64,000 bases of DNA from Trichuris trichiura (GCA_037903355.1 JBAJFE010000037.1:868001-932000), one strand, 5' to 3'; shown: positions 50,581 to 63,971, counted from the stretch's first letter. Translations and numbers: made by a program. Notes: generated by a model not told the origin, from the sequence alone.

Positions 50581-53500
50581 CTAACATGGCGAGCTGTCTG
50601 TTGAAGGTGGCACGCTGCCTGGTCGGTCAAACAATGCGCTCAGATGGTAACCTGTTTCAATAGTTGCTTCAGAGCCAGGTAGATCAGTGATATAGTGCGA
50701 ATCAGTGAATTCATCGGGAGATGAGCTGCTACGAGCTGACCTCGTAGTCACCGGTTCACTAAGAGGTCCTGAGGGGCTGGATTCTTCATACGAATCTCTT
50801 GACGAAGAATTGCGCGGATTGACAGACTTCACCTTGACCCCTTGGCACTTCTTTTGGCGAGCCCGAGAATTCTGCAGCAATATATTTCACAGGGACAACG
50901 AACAAACTGCCTTACTTGAAACCACACTTGCGTAACGCGCTTACTCAAACCAGTAACTTGAGCAATGCGCTCAAGATCTTGACCATCCGGATTACTGTCC
51001 ACCTGAAAGTTCGCTTGCAATATTTGCAGCTGCTCTTCAGTGAATGTTGTGCGGACACGTTTCGTTTTCTGCTTATGATGCACTAAGTCGACTGGGTAGT
51101 AATACTGAACATGGAAAGGAAAAATGTTGTATACTCACTTTTGCCCCCGTCGCCGTCCAATAATTCCATATAGTGTTGCTTGCAAAGCACGCGAGAATCT
51201 TGCAAAGCAAACTCTTCTCCGGTTGATAACTGACGCTGACAAGTGTCGCAAGCAAAGCAAGCCAAATGGTACACGTATTGGCGCGCACGACGAACCCAAT
51301 GATTCGACTGGATCGTCTGATTGCATCGATCGCACTTTACTCCGAACTGTCTGAAAGGGATGGCAACGGCTAGGCGCACTGTGAACCGATTTGAAAGAAC
51401 ACTGATTTCGGCCAATTGATCCGGCAAGTCATCACTGCAGCGCAAAAAATTGAAAATGAACTCAAATTATTATCGGAAGGAAAAATCACTGCTCCGCAAC
51501 TATATGCCCGTTCGTAGTTGCATTTACGCTTAGAAAGGCTAAAGAGGAAAAAAACTTATCCACTGCAAGTGACGATGGCCTTGAGGCCAACTTTGGCCAA
51601 AGCAGAGTAACGACAAAGATTATTCAACAGCAAGCCACACGCTCTTGAAAGCAAAAAGAAACAGGCAGAATTTTCAGATGACTTTAATCGCTTGAAAGGG
51701 ATACCTTATTTGATCCAATTAAAGAACAATCGACCATTTCAATATGCGCCAAAATGGCGACATTATTATTCAAATTTCTGTTACCTTCATGCATTTAGCT
51801 AGCAATAAACCTTTATAGGATAGCTGTTTACTAAAAAAGGAACGTTTCGCTGCTTGCATGGTTAGTCAAAGCTTTACAAGAATGGAAAGAATACTTCTAA
51901 ATTTTTTTTCACGGAGTTTCCAACCCATTGTTTAATTAACGTTTATTGCAAAAACGTTCACTGCGTAGTGAATAATCTTAAAAACCCGTTAAGAAGAAAA
52001 AGAAAACAGAAAGAATACTGTAGATAATGGGAACTTGCTGCACGCGGATCATTTGTAAAGTACGAGTGGGTCGTCAGTGTCAGTGGTCAGTTAACAAACA
52101 AAAACTTTCTAAACTGACATAATACGATTATCAGTGACAGCGCCGCTGAACGCATCAATAGAAAATAAATGTGAGCTCGAAATAATTCTGAAGGCGCCTG
52201 CGAACAAGAAGTTAGACATTAAAATAAGGCTACGGGCCAAAGGTAAAAATAAGCAAACCTGCAACAGCGTTCGGTATGAAGTAATAACATGCAAATTTAT
52301 ACCATTAATTTGAACCCATTGACGATCTAATCACAGTATGGTCAAATGGGTATAATCTATGAGCGATAAATGAACGCCGCGCCAACTTATTTGAGAACTT
52401 ACTTCGCGCTTTTATTCATTAATCAAGCATAATGACTTCAATAAAGTAAGAATAAAATAATTCAGGCATATGCCAAGCAAGGAGAATTCAAAAAGAGCAA
52501 AGCTTCCTACTTCCGGGGCTTTCCATCATGATTTCAACGCTAAAGAGAGAGAGAGAGCTCACCCCAAATAAGAGTCTTAAAAAGTTTCTGCTCCCTTTCG
52601 TCGTTCCATCTGAACCTAACAAGGAAAAATTTGTGCAAGCATTCTTGCCAAAAAACCATGTATCCTAGAAACTCCTACATTCTTTTTCTGCTTGGCTACA
52701 ATAAGCACAAGCTCAAAGCAATATGCAATGAGTAATTGTGCTTCTGCTGTAGGCAGGCGAAGAGTTAGCAGCTTCTATCCATACGAATACATTTGAACCT
52801 GCATATCATCAATGCACAAACTAATCTGCTCTTTTCCGGATACCGGTCTTTTAACCTGATGAACATTAACCTAAAATAATGACGCGGGAAGCAAGAAGAA
52901 GAAAATCTGCAGCACTACTGAAACGATTCACTTTTTGCTCTGAATAGATAGCTCATATAAGGGCAGTCTATAGACGATTCACGCTTTCTACAGATTAAGC
53001 GAAATGGAAAAGATTTCTATTTTCTGCTCACGAGTCAAGCTTTCAGTAAAAGACGACGTGTGTTCATTAACGGTCTAACGGTCGCGATAAATAGATACGA
53101 TTGATTAACGCGTAATGCTATTAACACCCTGAGGAGCGCTCAAGAATGGCGGCGATCTTCCGCGGTTATTGTGTACAGAAGCCAAGGTCAACGGCTCCCA
53201 AAGACAGCGTTAATTTTACAAATCAGATCAAATCCATTCAGCTGAGTCCAACCTACGGTGACTCTTCATGAAGCGACAACAATGACTTAACCGATTTTCA
53301 AATGCTGAACAGACGGCCGCCACCGTTAGCCGCTAAACGGCTCGATGAAAACGATTACGAGATTAGAGTGCGAAAATCTGTCATTGAATCCGTCAGCGAT
53401 TTGAAGAATAAAGATTTCAACGCCTACTCGTCCCAACTACCGAATCGAAAGTGTTTCTAAAGTTGGCAACGAATGAGCTACTCTCGCAGGCAATACTGTA

Positions 53501-54829
53501 ACGAGCAAACATGGAAGGCAGTTCAAAATTGGATGCCAATCGGAGTAAGGCCTTTGAGACGTCTGACCGACAAGAGGCGCCAATCGAATTTGTTCTGTAG
53601 CAAAGAAAAGTCAACGCGCAAGGTTCCCTAATCCTCGACTTTTCTTAAACATCTGCCAACCAGTGGAAGCAAAGAGATTTAATAATCAAAGCATTTCGAC
53701 CGCATCGATTGCCTACCACTTATGCCGACGAATGGCTGTGCTAATCGTTGACTCACTTCCGCCAGTGCAGTCAAACCATTTACAGTAAGAAAATTTACGC
53801 CCAGTTTTCTCGACCCGTCAAACCGTTTGACCTTTTTTGCACACATTATCACGTCTTCATAGATTTGCAATACATCAAAGACACCTGCGGCAGGCTCTTG
53901 CGGCCTTTTCGCTTAATGAGGATGCACCTTTTGAAGAGCCGTTCAAACAGAAAACCCTGTCGGATATTTTCTGAAGAGATGGCAAACGACGGCGACGTGC
54001 TTTGAACAAATAAATGCTTTGTTGACGACGGCTGATCATCGTCAGGCTACAATATTACAATCCAAAGTTTACTTATCACTGAACTGTCCGTCCTGTTGAA
54101 ATGAAGCGTAAAGAAGACAATTGCTCTAACTTCCTTATTTTCAACTACGAACAGACTCTAAAAGGCAGCTGTAACGGCCGGACGAATTCGCCAACGGTAT
54201 ATTGTCAATAAAAGGCGCGCCGATACAAAATTGGCCAACCGTATAAAGCTGATTAGAAAACGTGGCTCAGTTGAAGCATTCAACTGCCTAAGTCAAGTTG
54301 ATACGAGAAATCAAAAGAAAAGTGAAGTTAACACAGAGCCGTACATGCGCTCCTGAAAAAACCTGACGACAGCTTTCAGCCGAAGGAAAGATTGAATCTT
54401 TACAATGAAAATGCCCATCTTGCTAAAAGTTTAAACTAAAGTGACAGTGCGATGATAGAGTTGGCGGAAATTTTCAAGGAACTAAGAGCGACTTGATTCA
54501 AATTACAGTCGGAAAACGAGCAGACTTAAGCGCAACATTGCAAAAGAAATCAAATACGACGAAAACATTAAGTGCTTCTTCCTACCTTTGGTAGCACATT
54601 TTGCAGAACACTTTTTCTTCCTTGAAGTAGCAGGAGGGCAGTTGGTCCAAAGAAAGGGAACAAACGCTGCATCGGAGGCATTGGGCGTGCCAGGTCTCTT
54701 GATTGACCTGGAGCAGGAAACGATCAAAAATAAGGTCCCCGCAACCGACGCAGACCATGCCACCCAGCTGCTGCTTCAATGACCACAATGTAGAAATTTG
54801 CATTCGTCAAATGATACTACCCATTTACC
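50581..54829 (-). CDS. LIM-homeobox factor, Arrowhead/LHX6/8 class (5' end unresolved)
   Basis: LIM-homeobox factors of this class specify neuronal and imaginal cell fates. Reading the minus strand, an N-terminal Ser/Pro-rich exon ends at 54829. LIM1 is at 54586-54770 ([37 protein letters not shown]). LIM2 is at 51140-51350 ([27 protein letters not shown]). The homeodomain starts at 51082 ([40 protein letters not shown]) and continues at 50871 (NSRARQKK). The rest is a Ser-rich tail ending at 50581. The homeodomain and LIM2 wording match Arrowhead most closely, placing it with C. elegans lim-4 and vertebrate LHX6/8. The intron between the LIM domains is 3.2 kb. The start codon is not fixed; the first exons may reach 55.2 kb, where an ATG at 55182 opens a TTTPPP-rich frame. 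Confidence 0.9.
51351..54585. other. 3.2-kb intron between the two LIM domains
   Basis: No exon was recognised on either strand. Long introns in developmental regulators often carry enhancers; that is inference here. A short AG repeat lies at about 52544-52556. Confidence 0.6.
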
Positions 54830-55251
54830 TTCATCATCGCGGCAGGCGGAGAGCGAAGACAGCTTGACGAAGGCAGGGAGCACATTCGGTTTTCGCCTGA
54901 ACGATCAGTAGCAGCAACTCTTTGGTACGGTATGCTTGACGAATCAGCATACGGGCCATTGCCATTGACTTAACGCTTTGGAAGTGGAGCAATGAGGTCG
55001 ATGGTTTCTGATTCCCAGCAAAGGGAATCGATAATTTGAAGAAGAGTGAAGAAGCTAGCCGCTATAGAAGCCATAACAACCCTGCCTGATCGGCTGTCCA
55101 AGCAGGAGGGCGCCATTGGACTTCCCAACACGTCTTCAAGATTAACTGTGGGCGGAGGCGTTGTTGTCTGAGTCGTTTGCATCTGCCGTCTGCGTTTACC
55201 TGAACGTACGCGACCACCTGGAGGTGCTTTAGCCAAAAACAACAAAGACAA

Positions 55252-57767
55252 TTATTTATCGGCCGCCTGTGCAATCGCCTACAAAATACTCGAAACCGAA
55301 CGTCACACTCAGCAGTGACTTCAAATTTTGACTTCAGATTATCACCGCTACGCATATACCTGTTGTTCACGGAGTACGAAAGTTTTTTTTTACCTACTGT
55401 CTAAGCTTTTCTTGACTACCAAAGCTATCATCATTCCGTACATGCAGTTAAACGTTAACCAAACGGAAATGGCGGGCAGTTGTTGCTTTGTACGGTTACT
55501 TTTCCTTCAATACGCTTCTCCGTCCAAACGTTTCAATGGAGACTGTCATCGGCAATCAGACTCAAGCCATTGCGCATCTTGTACGTCAAACCAAAGGCTA
55601 AAGCATGTCTTTCCATTGTAAAAATGCACAATAGGCACAGTGAATGCGGATAAACTTTCGCAGTATTTTTGCAGACCGTTAACTTGTGCGATGGAGCTCC
55701 CGCGGCGATTAAGCGGTTCCGATTCATCCTAAAGGCGCTATTCTCAGCTGAAAACACACTTAACGAGAGAGTGGCACCTTTGGAGAGATTTGAACTCACG
55801 CATAGTTGAGTCTTGTTGACAGTTTTAACGTCAGCTGAGCTTGAACAAAATAAGTGCAAAATTTTGTTACCGATTGTTGGTATTGGTCGGCAACAGAACG
55901 TACAAGGCAAAAACGAAAACCCGTAAACGATTTTGAAATTTCAAATTTGAAATTTACAGTACCCCACAGCGGCACAATACGGATACGATATTGGTTGCGC
56001 AGTATCGTCACAAAGAACTAGAACGATGGAAGATAGTTTAGACGTCAACAGTTGAACCCTGACATTTCTTGATGGTCATATCGTATCATGTTTTTTTGTT
56101 TTAATTTAAAAAATACCTAATGACACCAAAATCAAATCAGTGAGTACAATAAGAAGCGTTCTCAAAGTTCAAGCAACATAAAAGGCGGCACATCGGCTTG
56201 TCTTATTTCAGCTCAATCGGCACGAAGGAGCCTATGCTGAAGTTCAAAGCTGTTCTCTTCACTTCATTATTAGATCAGAGTTGGTAACCAATTTTCAGCG
56301 TTATTTCCAAAATGACTACTTAACGTTAAAGCATCAGTGAATAAATCACTTTCGTGCACTTTCTTACAGTAGAAACAAACACACAGTTGGGCAAAACTTA
56401 CGTTCCGTCTAGAATAGCAAAGTTGGATTAGAGAAACCGTTAAATAGAAGGCTTCGTTTTGGAATATGAAAAAAAAACAAATTAAGAAAAATCATAACGA
56501 AAAAAATTGCAAAAAGTTGGACATTGCGTATACGACGCAATATTTTTGGTTAGAGCAAACAAACCAACTGGTGCACAAAGAGGTAAAAAAGAAGAACAAC
56601 TTTAAAATTTTAATTTATCATTTTATTAATTTTATTCGTCGTCTATGCGCTTAGAGCAGTTTTGCCCGCTCGAAATCGTCCTGACAACACAAAAGATGAG
56701 AAAAAAGAGCTACTCGCGAAAGGCAATTTTTTAAAACAAAAGCCAAACGCACCGTACAACTTTACAAATTACAGGTGGTAACTGAAGCTTACATTTCACG
56801 ACCTCAAACCGAAATCGACTGCAACTTTGAATTTTCTTCAAATTTATTAATCGTTATCATTTTTTAGACCTACGACGTCACTAACGATATCTGCCTCGTT
56901 TTTAACGTTCCCGTATAGTGCCACGGCTTTATTAAACTGTTAGTTGAGCTGATAGTACGTCCCATGGAAAATTAAAACTTTCCATCCTTCACTTTTCAGC
57001 GCAGAAACCACGTGACTGCAGACAAACACGTTCTCTGAGGCTTTTTTCCGGCCATTCTAAGTGGGTTTTAAAGTTTCAAATTACTTTAAAACCAAATATA
57101 TATGCTGCCAGCATGTGCGCTCTATCGAAGCGAAGATAACTCGAGCGAGCCGCAGTAAATTTTTTGTTCCTACCACTGCCGAGCTGACGCAGAACTCGCA
57201 GGCGAATGATGACTGCCGAAATGGGATGATTCAATTTTGTACATCACAGTATGATCTTGGCGAAACTGAATCATCAATCACTGCGATCGACCGCAGCAAC
57301 AGAGTCAATCAGCATGTAAAGCGCAAATTAGCCGTCAATTCAGAAGGCATTGCGCGCTGACGAACGGACAAAGAAAGGCACGCCCAACCATGGTAAAGCA
57401 GATCAAATCGATCAGCCGTAATTGAAAATCACTGACGGGAGATCGAATGATCAACCAATCGCCGACCGCGATTGCCCGAATGCCCAACCGACAGTGTCAA
57501 CGAAATCTATTGGCACTAGAAACTTACCGTAGGCAGCCTGAAATTCAAAGCGTAAAATCTTAAGCTAACCCGTAGCAACTCGCAAGAAGGAAATAAGATT
57601 TCGCGCAAGGAAGCTGTTAAGGTTGTACTTTACCACCGTCTTCGGCTGAGAGTTGACAACAACTTTGAGCGACGGGTATATTTATTACATCGTCTGCGTG
57701 CTCCATATTTGGTATGACGTACCCAAATGCGTAGACGGGTGAACAATAGAGAGTTTGAAAACAACGG
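55252..57767. other. Intergenic, nothing firmly supported
   Basis: This is the flank between the LIM-homeobox gene and TBC1D13. Several short ORFs occur on both strands without splice context or known motifs. The left part probably includes the promoter and any unseen 5' exons of the LIM-homeobox gene. Confidence 0.45.
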
Positions 57768-59710
57768 TTAACATGGAAGATAGTTTCTTGACATTGTTCT
57801 GCTTTCACATTTCACTTTAATTTCATCGGCAAGACATATTATCTGAGCTATATCACAGGTTGGATAGTTCTACAAAAGAAGAAAATTTGGATAGCTTTTT
57901 GAATTATCAAAATATGATTGCACTACAGTCAATGCACATTGCATGAGGAGCACAAGTCCGTAAGGCAGGCGCGACGCCTACAGATAGCAGCTACGCTATC
58001 AGATTATAGATATAGTGGCATGAACAGCATGCCAAGCTTAAATATTAGCATAAATTCCCCTTTTTGATAGGGATTATTGCGTACAACGAACTGTAACAAA
58101 CTTCGGCAACTTAGAAGTCATAAAACGAAATGGAAGTACATGCCTACCTGGAGCAGACGAACGTTAGAACTGAAATCGTTAGCCATTATCTTGCCGCGTA
58201 CTGATCTGTAATAAAAAACACTGTTAAAACAGTGAGCTGGAACAAATATGAACACCGCTCGTACACAAGCATTGCCAGTGCGACGTACAGTAGCATACTG
58301 AAGCGACATGGATCAGCAATCAGCGTATCCCAAAGGCAAATTACGTCTAAAATGTTGAAGATGCCCAATGATGATGATAATGATGATACACTGCTAACCG
58401 GGTAATAAGAATTCCTGGGAAAAAAGAAGTGACAACCAACGAAAGGCAAAATATTGAGGTCGAAGCTCCTGGACGTTCGCCATGAAGTCGTAAAGTGCGG
58501 GATCAACTCTATGCAATAGAGCATACAATTGATTCATCTGACGCTCTGCAACAATTACATTGTTTTCTGCAAAAAAACACTTTCGTACCTATGCCAACAG
58601 TAGATCTGTCCAAAGTTTTTATAAAATTGTCTATTATTTCGGACATCAAATTTTGAAAGCAAAAATACGAGTCAGCCTCCGCGTGTTCTACAATTCAAAA
58701 ATGATCAAGAATGGAAGACAGTCGTTTCGGTTACTTCTCCATTCAACATTTGCGTCCGAGGCAAAAACGTAATATATTGGTCCGACAATTTCGTTCATTC
58801 CTTGAACGTACTTGACGCCGGGATTCAACTTTGAGTATATAAACAGAATCCGTTCGACCACTTGCCAATGGGCCTCCTGACCGAAAGGGAGTATTGGATA
58901 CTGCTCATCGTTGGATTTGCGCATCACTTCGACCAACTGCACAACTGGTCAACATTACTATAGGCAGTACACAATGGCACTTACACTATTGGCACCGGAA
59001 CGGTTCGTCTTCAGGTGTTCCTCTGGTAGGATTATGGCGCGAACGCGATCGGACAATGGTACGGCTCCATTTTCTGTCATAATCTTGCAAGGATAATCGG
59101 TTGCCCTTTGGAAAAAAGACATCTCCGGACGAAGGCGCCTACATTTGTCTATTTTAACTTAAACCCATAAATGAGTGCAACAACTTACCGTACATCTTTG
59201 TTAATTTGCAGCAATACCTCATTGTCTTTGAAATATTGACACCACGGACTAGTGGGTTCCGCACTTAGAGGCTAAAAGCCCCTAATGGAAAGATCATTTT
59301 TTCTTTTAACATTTCTTTCTCACGTGATCGGCTGTATTCGAGCCCTCTTCGTTTGTACAAGTTTCCCAATGAACAACGAACTCTTGCACCAAATCGTCGT
59401 AAAGCTTGCTGCATCAATTTTTATGCAAATTTAATTGAAAAAGTTTTTTTAAAAAAAGTACCGATGGGAGCTAAGAAACGCCGACCATCCATTGCGTTCC
59501 GGCGGTAAACAGTTGAGCAATAAACGCCAGCAGGTTGGTCTAAGATTCGACTCGTCCGGTATGCCTGAGCAGAAAATAATACTTCCTTTAACAAGAAGCT
59601 ACTAATAAATACATGCCTCGATAGCAAGCAGCTCGCAAAGCTTCCATATCAATTACATCTTGTTGAATCAGCTGCCTCAATTGCTCCATTCTTGCATACC
59701 TGCTAACCAT
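57768..59710 (-). CDS. TBC1D13: RabGAP TBC1D13
   Basis: TBC1D13 accelerates GTP hydrolysis by Rab35-type GTPases and controls membrane recycling. The start is MVSRYARMEQ at 59710, followed by the exon reading GIPDESNLRPTCWRLLLN. The catalytic arginine finger is in INKDVRR (split by an intron near 59190) and the glutamine finger in KYVQGMNEIVGPIYYVF. Downstream exons give EAHWQVVERILFIYSKLNPG, then CLWDTLIADPCRF, NDFSSNVRLLQ and a last exon NYPTCDIAQIICLADEI ending at 57768. Both catalytic fingers are intact and the domain order is complete. Exons are separated by short introns. The gene ends the ATF6-TBC1D13 tandem, with only 214 bp between its start and the ATF6 stop. Confidence 0.92.
58368..58389. 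repeat. Short ATG simple repeat in a TBC1D13 intron
   Basis: A run of ATG triplets with an interrupting AATG unit lies in noncoding sequence between two TBC1D13 exons. It is a minor microsatellite. Confidence 0.6.
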
Positions 59711-59924
59711 GGACGAGCAAGGAACTAAGCAAAAAGTTTCTGCAATTCTCCTTACATGCACATGAGGAGAAATAGTCGTTGGAAAAGACCACAAAACAGG
59801 AAAAGAAGCGACTGACAATTGACATTTATTCATTGCACTTGATAACAATGGAAAAAGCGGCGACCGCATAGGTAACCTAAAGGATTTTGGCCAGTGTGCA
59901 CTAATAATACAAACAAGAGCCTGG

Positions 59925-62824
59925 CTAGAAACGGTTATCCATCCGATTGGTGATATTACTGGACTTCGGCTTTAATCGCGACGAGTTGACCGGATTTCTC
60001 TGACCAGAAAATTGCAGTAATTCTGTATTCATAACTTCGCACTCGATCTGCAACATGGCCAAACTTTCGAATGACATTGGAAGTGTATCTGAAATAAGTG
60101 TCTCGGTTAACCTATGATCTATGCAAAGAATAGCGTACCATTATAAGGGATAGCCGGCATGATGAGAGACATTCTAGGGCGACTGGTGCGATTGTACGCT
60201 GTTGCCGGCAGTATCAAGTAATCCTAATCAAAGTAGTATTAGTATCAACGCCAACGCTGAAGAGGATACCTTAAGGATAGACACAACGTAAAACGTATCA
60301 TTGCGCCAATGTAAGGACGAGAAAAATTGGTCGATACCTGTCGCGTTGATACTATTCGAATTATCAGCCCTAAACCATTGTAGTCCATTCAAATAAGCAC
60401 AAGAATAGACAACATACTTAAATGAGCTTTCACTCTTTAGCGACTGTAAAATAGGAGGTCCTCTATGCGAACCGTAACGATTGAAAACGGACTTGACCAA
60501 TTTGCTTCTGTTTTTCGAGTCCCTTGTTCCTTGATGAAATTCTGGGCCAACGTTTGCAGGATCACGTAAAACGATATTCCAATTACGCTTGTGTCGCTGT
60601 GCCCATCGATTCAGCTCGTCTGTCAACCTGAAGAGGACAAACAAAGGGCACAAAATAGAACGAATCAGTTTTGGAAATTACGAAATTTGATGTTGCACGA
60701 GACGAACATATTCGTAGACATTCATACCGCTATGCAAGCAATGGACAGTTTCTCATTTGAACTAACAAGAAGAACAAAAACTCTTTCAAACATAATTTTT
60801 TTACTACAAGCATTAAGTCACCACTTCAGCTTTACATTCTTTGAGGCAATAATCAATGAAAAAGGAAAAATGCAACAGTATTCATCGAAAAACGCTTTTG
60901 CTAGGCCATTCAAACAGCATTACAGTGCCCCGTAAAGCGAGGTCAATCAAAGTAGGAGAAAGAACGCAGTGATTATCTTAATAAAATTTTACTAAAATTA
61001 ACATTTAAGAAGACATCTCTTTTTTAAATACAGTGAAACTTCGTTATTTAAACTATACTTTGCAACGGTCCGTTTTGGAATAGCGAAAAATCGTTAACCC
61101 AATGCAGTTGACTACTGTCATACATAGATATTCAAAATATTTGAACATTGGAGACTTTGGAAAGAGTATGCATGTTTTAAATAGCACAGTTTTTTCTAAC
61201 AAAAAAAATCAGCTAGCGCTATCTGAAACCCGGGCAAACTTTCTTCCTGAAGCATCACGAAGTTTACGAAAAACAAGGGTTTTAAAAACATACCTCAAAG
61301 TCTCCGTATTGTTCACGTAACGGTTGGTATTGCACGGCTGTTCAGCAGCAAAGCGAACTTTTGGAAACGGCTCAAATCCGTCCATTTTGTTGTAAACTTT
61401 CGAGAAGGACGGTAAGCCAGTCAAACGACTTCTACGCATTCGGACCAACTTTGGGTCCGTAACTGGATAACTGCGCAGACTGTGCGCTTTGGAAAAGCTA
61501 GGCGATGGCGTTTGGGATTTACTTAATCGTATGCAAATTTAAAATTAGATAAAAAGACAGAGATAAAAAACGCTTACGATATAGACAAGGGCCCAAAGTT
61601 CACTGTGAACAACAGCATCATGACAGCGAGCATTGCTGTATTCTTGCGCTTCGTGGAATTTTTTGTTTGCGGAACTACCTCGTTCCGATTGATGCACTGA
61701 TACTCGTTTTGCATATTCTCCACCTAAAAAGGGAAAAGAACGGAATTTGCAATCAAACCATACAAGTAATACCCTAATCAGCAGCCTTGATATTTCATTT
61801 TTTAAAGCAACATTTTCCCGCTTTAACATATTGTTCTCGGCTTGGAGCTCGTTCATTTTCCATTCCATGTATACAAAGTGCTTTAACAGAAGCGGGATAA
61901 ATACAATGGAAAACCAAAAACATCAAATGGAAAACCTGCTTCTTCCGTTCGCGAAATGAGCGAGCCGATTCCCGATTCCTTAACTGCTTTTCACTCTTCA
62001 ACTTGGAACATTTCGTAGTACAGCAAAGTTGGCGTTAAAAATTACCATTTTCGACTTATTTGTCCTGCCTAATCGGTTCGACTTACTTGCATTCGATTCT
62101 ACAGCTAAATCGGCAGGAAAAATAAGAACAAACTGATGAAGCGGTTTATATTCCATACTTTGAACAGAATTTGGTGCCAAGGCAACATATTTCGGCGTCT
62201 TCGGAGAATCACCTAAATGTCGGCGTCCTTTTCTGGGTCGAAACAGCAACGCTTACCGTTATCCGGATAAGCTGAAACGGCAGGCATGCTTGATACGACC
62301 AAAGCGTTGTGCGGAAGTAAAAGAAACGTGCTAGGAATGCTGGAAGGTTGAGCACATGCCTCTGCCGAAACTTCGCAAGGCAGATTGGAATGGCAAGACT
62401 GCTCCTGGACGAAAGGGATATCGCTACTGGCAAAATTTGCTGGATAAGGGTCCCCCGTGCATGCCGAAAGTAAAGCAGAATCGCACTGCGTAAGATGCGA
62501 CCAACTTTGATCATCTAAACAAGTTATAGAAAGTGACTAGAACGTTTCGCCCTTTGCTGCCAATGTTATGTCGTCTGCTAGTTACCAATAGGTTGTTGTT
62601 CACCAAAAATTTCGGTTGATTGTGAGGAAGGAGAAAATGTTAGCCCATTGGTCATTCGCTCCGAAACGCCGCTGTCATCACTATCACCAACTACATCGTT
62701 CGGGAGAGAAAGCTAAAAAACGAAACAGTAGCGCTTAAAATTCACGTCTGCAGACCACTTCGTCAAAAAAGATGTCTTCGCACCAGAAAGGATTACAACT
62801 TGCGTCGGGCTTATAACCGTTCAT
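59925..62824 (-). CDS. ATF6: ER-stress transcription factor ATF6 (5' end approximate)
   Basis: ATF6 is an ER membrane bZIP factor cleaved in the Golgi during unfolded-protein stress to release its DNA-binding half. N-terminal exons (62.8-62.0 kb) are acidic and Ser-rich, as in an activation domain. The basic region is [15 protein letters not shown] and the zipper follows ([20 protein letters not shown]). A membrane helix ([19 protein letters not shown]) keeps the family's N-x-GPxS ending. Just luminal to it RSRL fits the RxxL site-1-protease consensus. The luminal domain shows [32 protein letters not shown] and [13 protein letters not shown], the last two being highly family-specific. The stop is at 59925. 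The start is placed at MNGYKPD (62824); a further 5' exon is possible. Confidence 0.9.
61031..61060 (+). repeat. Solitary pogo/Tigger-like inverted-repeat end
   Basis: A TA dinucleotide precedes CAGTGAAACTTCGTTATTTA, which resembles the termini of pogo/Tigger elements. No matching opposite end was found nearby. It sits within ATF6 intron sequence. Confidence 0.35.
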
Positions 62825-63662
62825 ACGTAGCAAATCTTCGTGCAAGTTCTCTGAAGGTTGAATGCATCCTGTACACGATTGAATACAAACCAGCATTACC
62901 AAACATGACGAATCAAGCAACAACGAGTTCGGCAAATATTCGCTTTCGACCGCACTCAGAAGAAGACGCAGTTGCAAGTTGAAATAAAGCACAGATAGTA
63001 GTAAAGTCAGAGTTCCATTATGATGCTCTTTTAAATTCAGTATGCCTAAATGTTTTAGCATAAAGCGTGTTGACGCAAACAAGCGCACAAGAAAAGGCAT
63101 CGACCGAACGAACAAAAGCTTTACACAACTAAGCATAATTGCTATCTTACAATCAGTACTCTGAACATGACATACCTTAACCAAAGGTCGCCAGTGGACA
63201 ATTAGCACATCATCATGATTGCCTCATTTTTTTCAGCAACACCGAAGAAATGGAAAGTAAGAAGTGAACTCAGGTACTTACAGTACAAATCAATCATAAA
63301 ATCTTCATTAGTTGCTCAAACTTGGAAAATCCTGAAATTCCTAAAACGTAAACGCAATTAAAGAAGCGCTAATTAGTGTAAAACGTTTGTGCCATAAAGT
63401 GCGCGGGTCCGTTGACGAATCACGGGGAATCCATAGCTCAAGTTGATCAATCGTCATATAGTGCACAAGGCAATCATGATTTCTGCTATTAAAAATTATG
63501 TGCACATTAAAAAATTTCTGAACTCCGTTCTCACTTCGCGTACAAGACTTCATTATTTTTTCTTTACCAATGTGTGCGCACCGAAGCGTCAGTTCTTCGG
63601 CTATTCCTGACGCATTATTTATTGTGATGAAAACCCGTTTTTCCTCAGTTGTTAAATATAGA
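62825..63662. other. Upstream region of ATF6
   Basis: No further gene is supported. The ATF6 reading frame stays open upstream of 62824 on the minus strand to 63208, but the extension is hydrophobic and lacks family similarity, so it is more likely 5' UTR or intron. Confidence 0.4.
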
Positions 63663-63849
63663 CAGTAAAACCCCTGAAGTTGAACACTTCTATTTGGTGA
63701 CCACCTCCCTAAGTTGACCGAATTTTGGCCAGTTGATTTGTCCGCACGTTATCCTAGCCATTTATACCCACTTCCTATATGTTGACCACCTCCTATGTTG
63801 ACCAGTTTTGCCCAGTCCGTTGGGTGGCCAATTTACGGAGGTTTTACTG
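63663..63849. mobile_element. Pogo/Tigger-like MITE
   Basis: The two ends are inverted copies starting CAGTAAAACC. Internally there are repeated TTGACCACCTCC-type units typical of pogo/Tigger termini. The element is 187 bp with no coding capacity, so it is non-autonomous. The flanking dinucleotides are GA and TA, suggesting a mutated TA target duplication. Confidence 0.75.
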
Positions 63850-63947
63850 TAAGTTCTTAGTACGGTCATATTGGATCAACAGGTTCGAAGAGATAATGAT
63901 GCGCAGGTTCCAAAGGAAGATAGCATTTGAAAACAGCATTATTTGAA

Positions 63948-63971
63948 CCTCCTAATCAGTTGATTAGGAGG
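63948..63971. repeat. Perfect 11-bp palindrome with 2-nt loop
   Basis: CCTCCTAATCA (63948-63958) is the reverse complement of 63961-63971, separated by GT. It lies 98 bp beyond the MITE and may be unrelated. Confidence 0.7.

Noticed and set aside
55766..55800. tRNA-like B-box on the minus strand (GAGTTCAAATCTC)
   Set aside because: The T-stem does not pair well and no A-box or acceptor stem could be folded around it.
57061..57360. 99-codon plus-strand ORF
   Set aside because: No recognisable family, signal peptide or splice context; isolated in an intergenic region.
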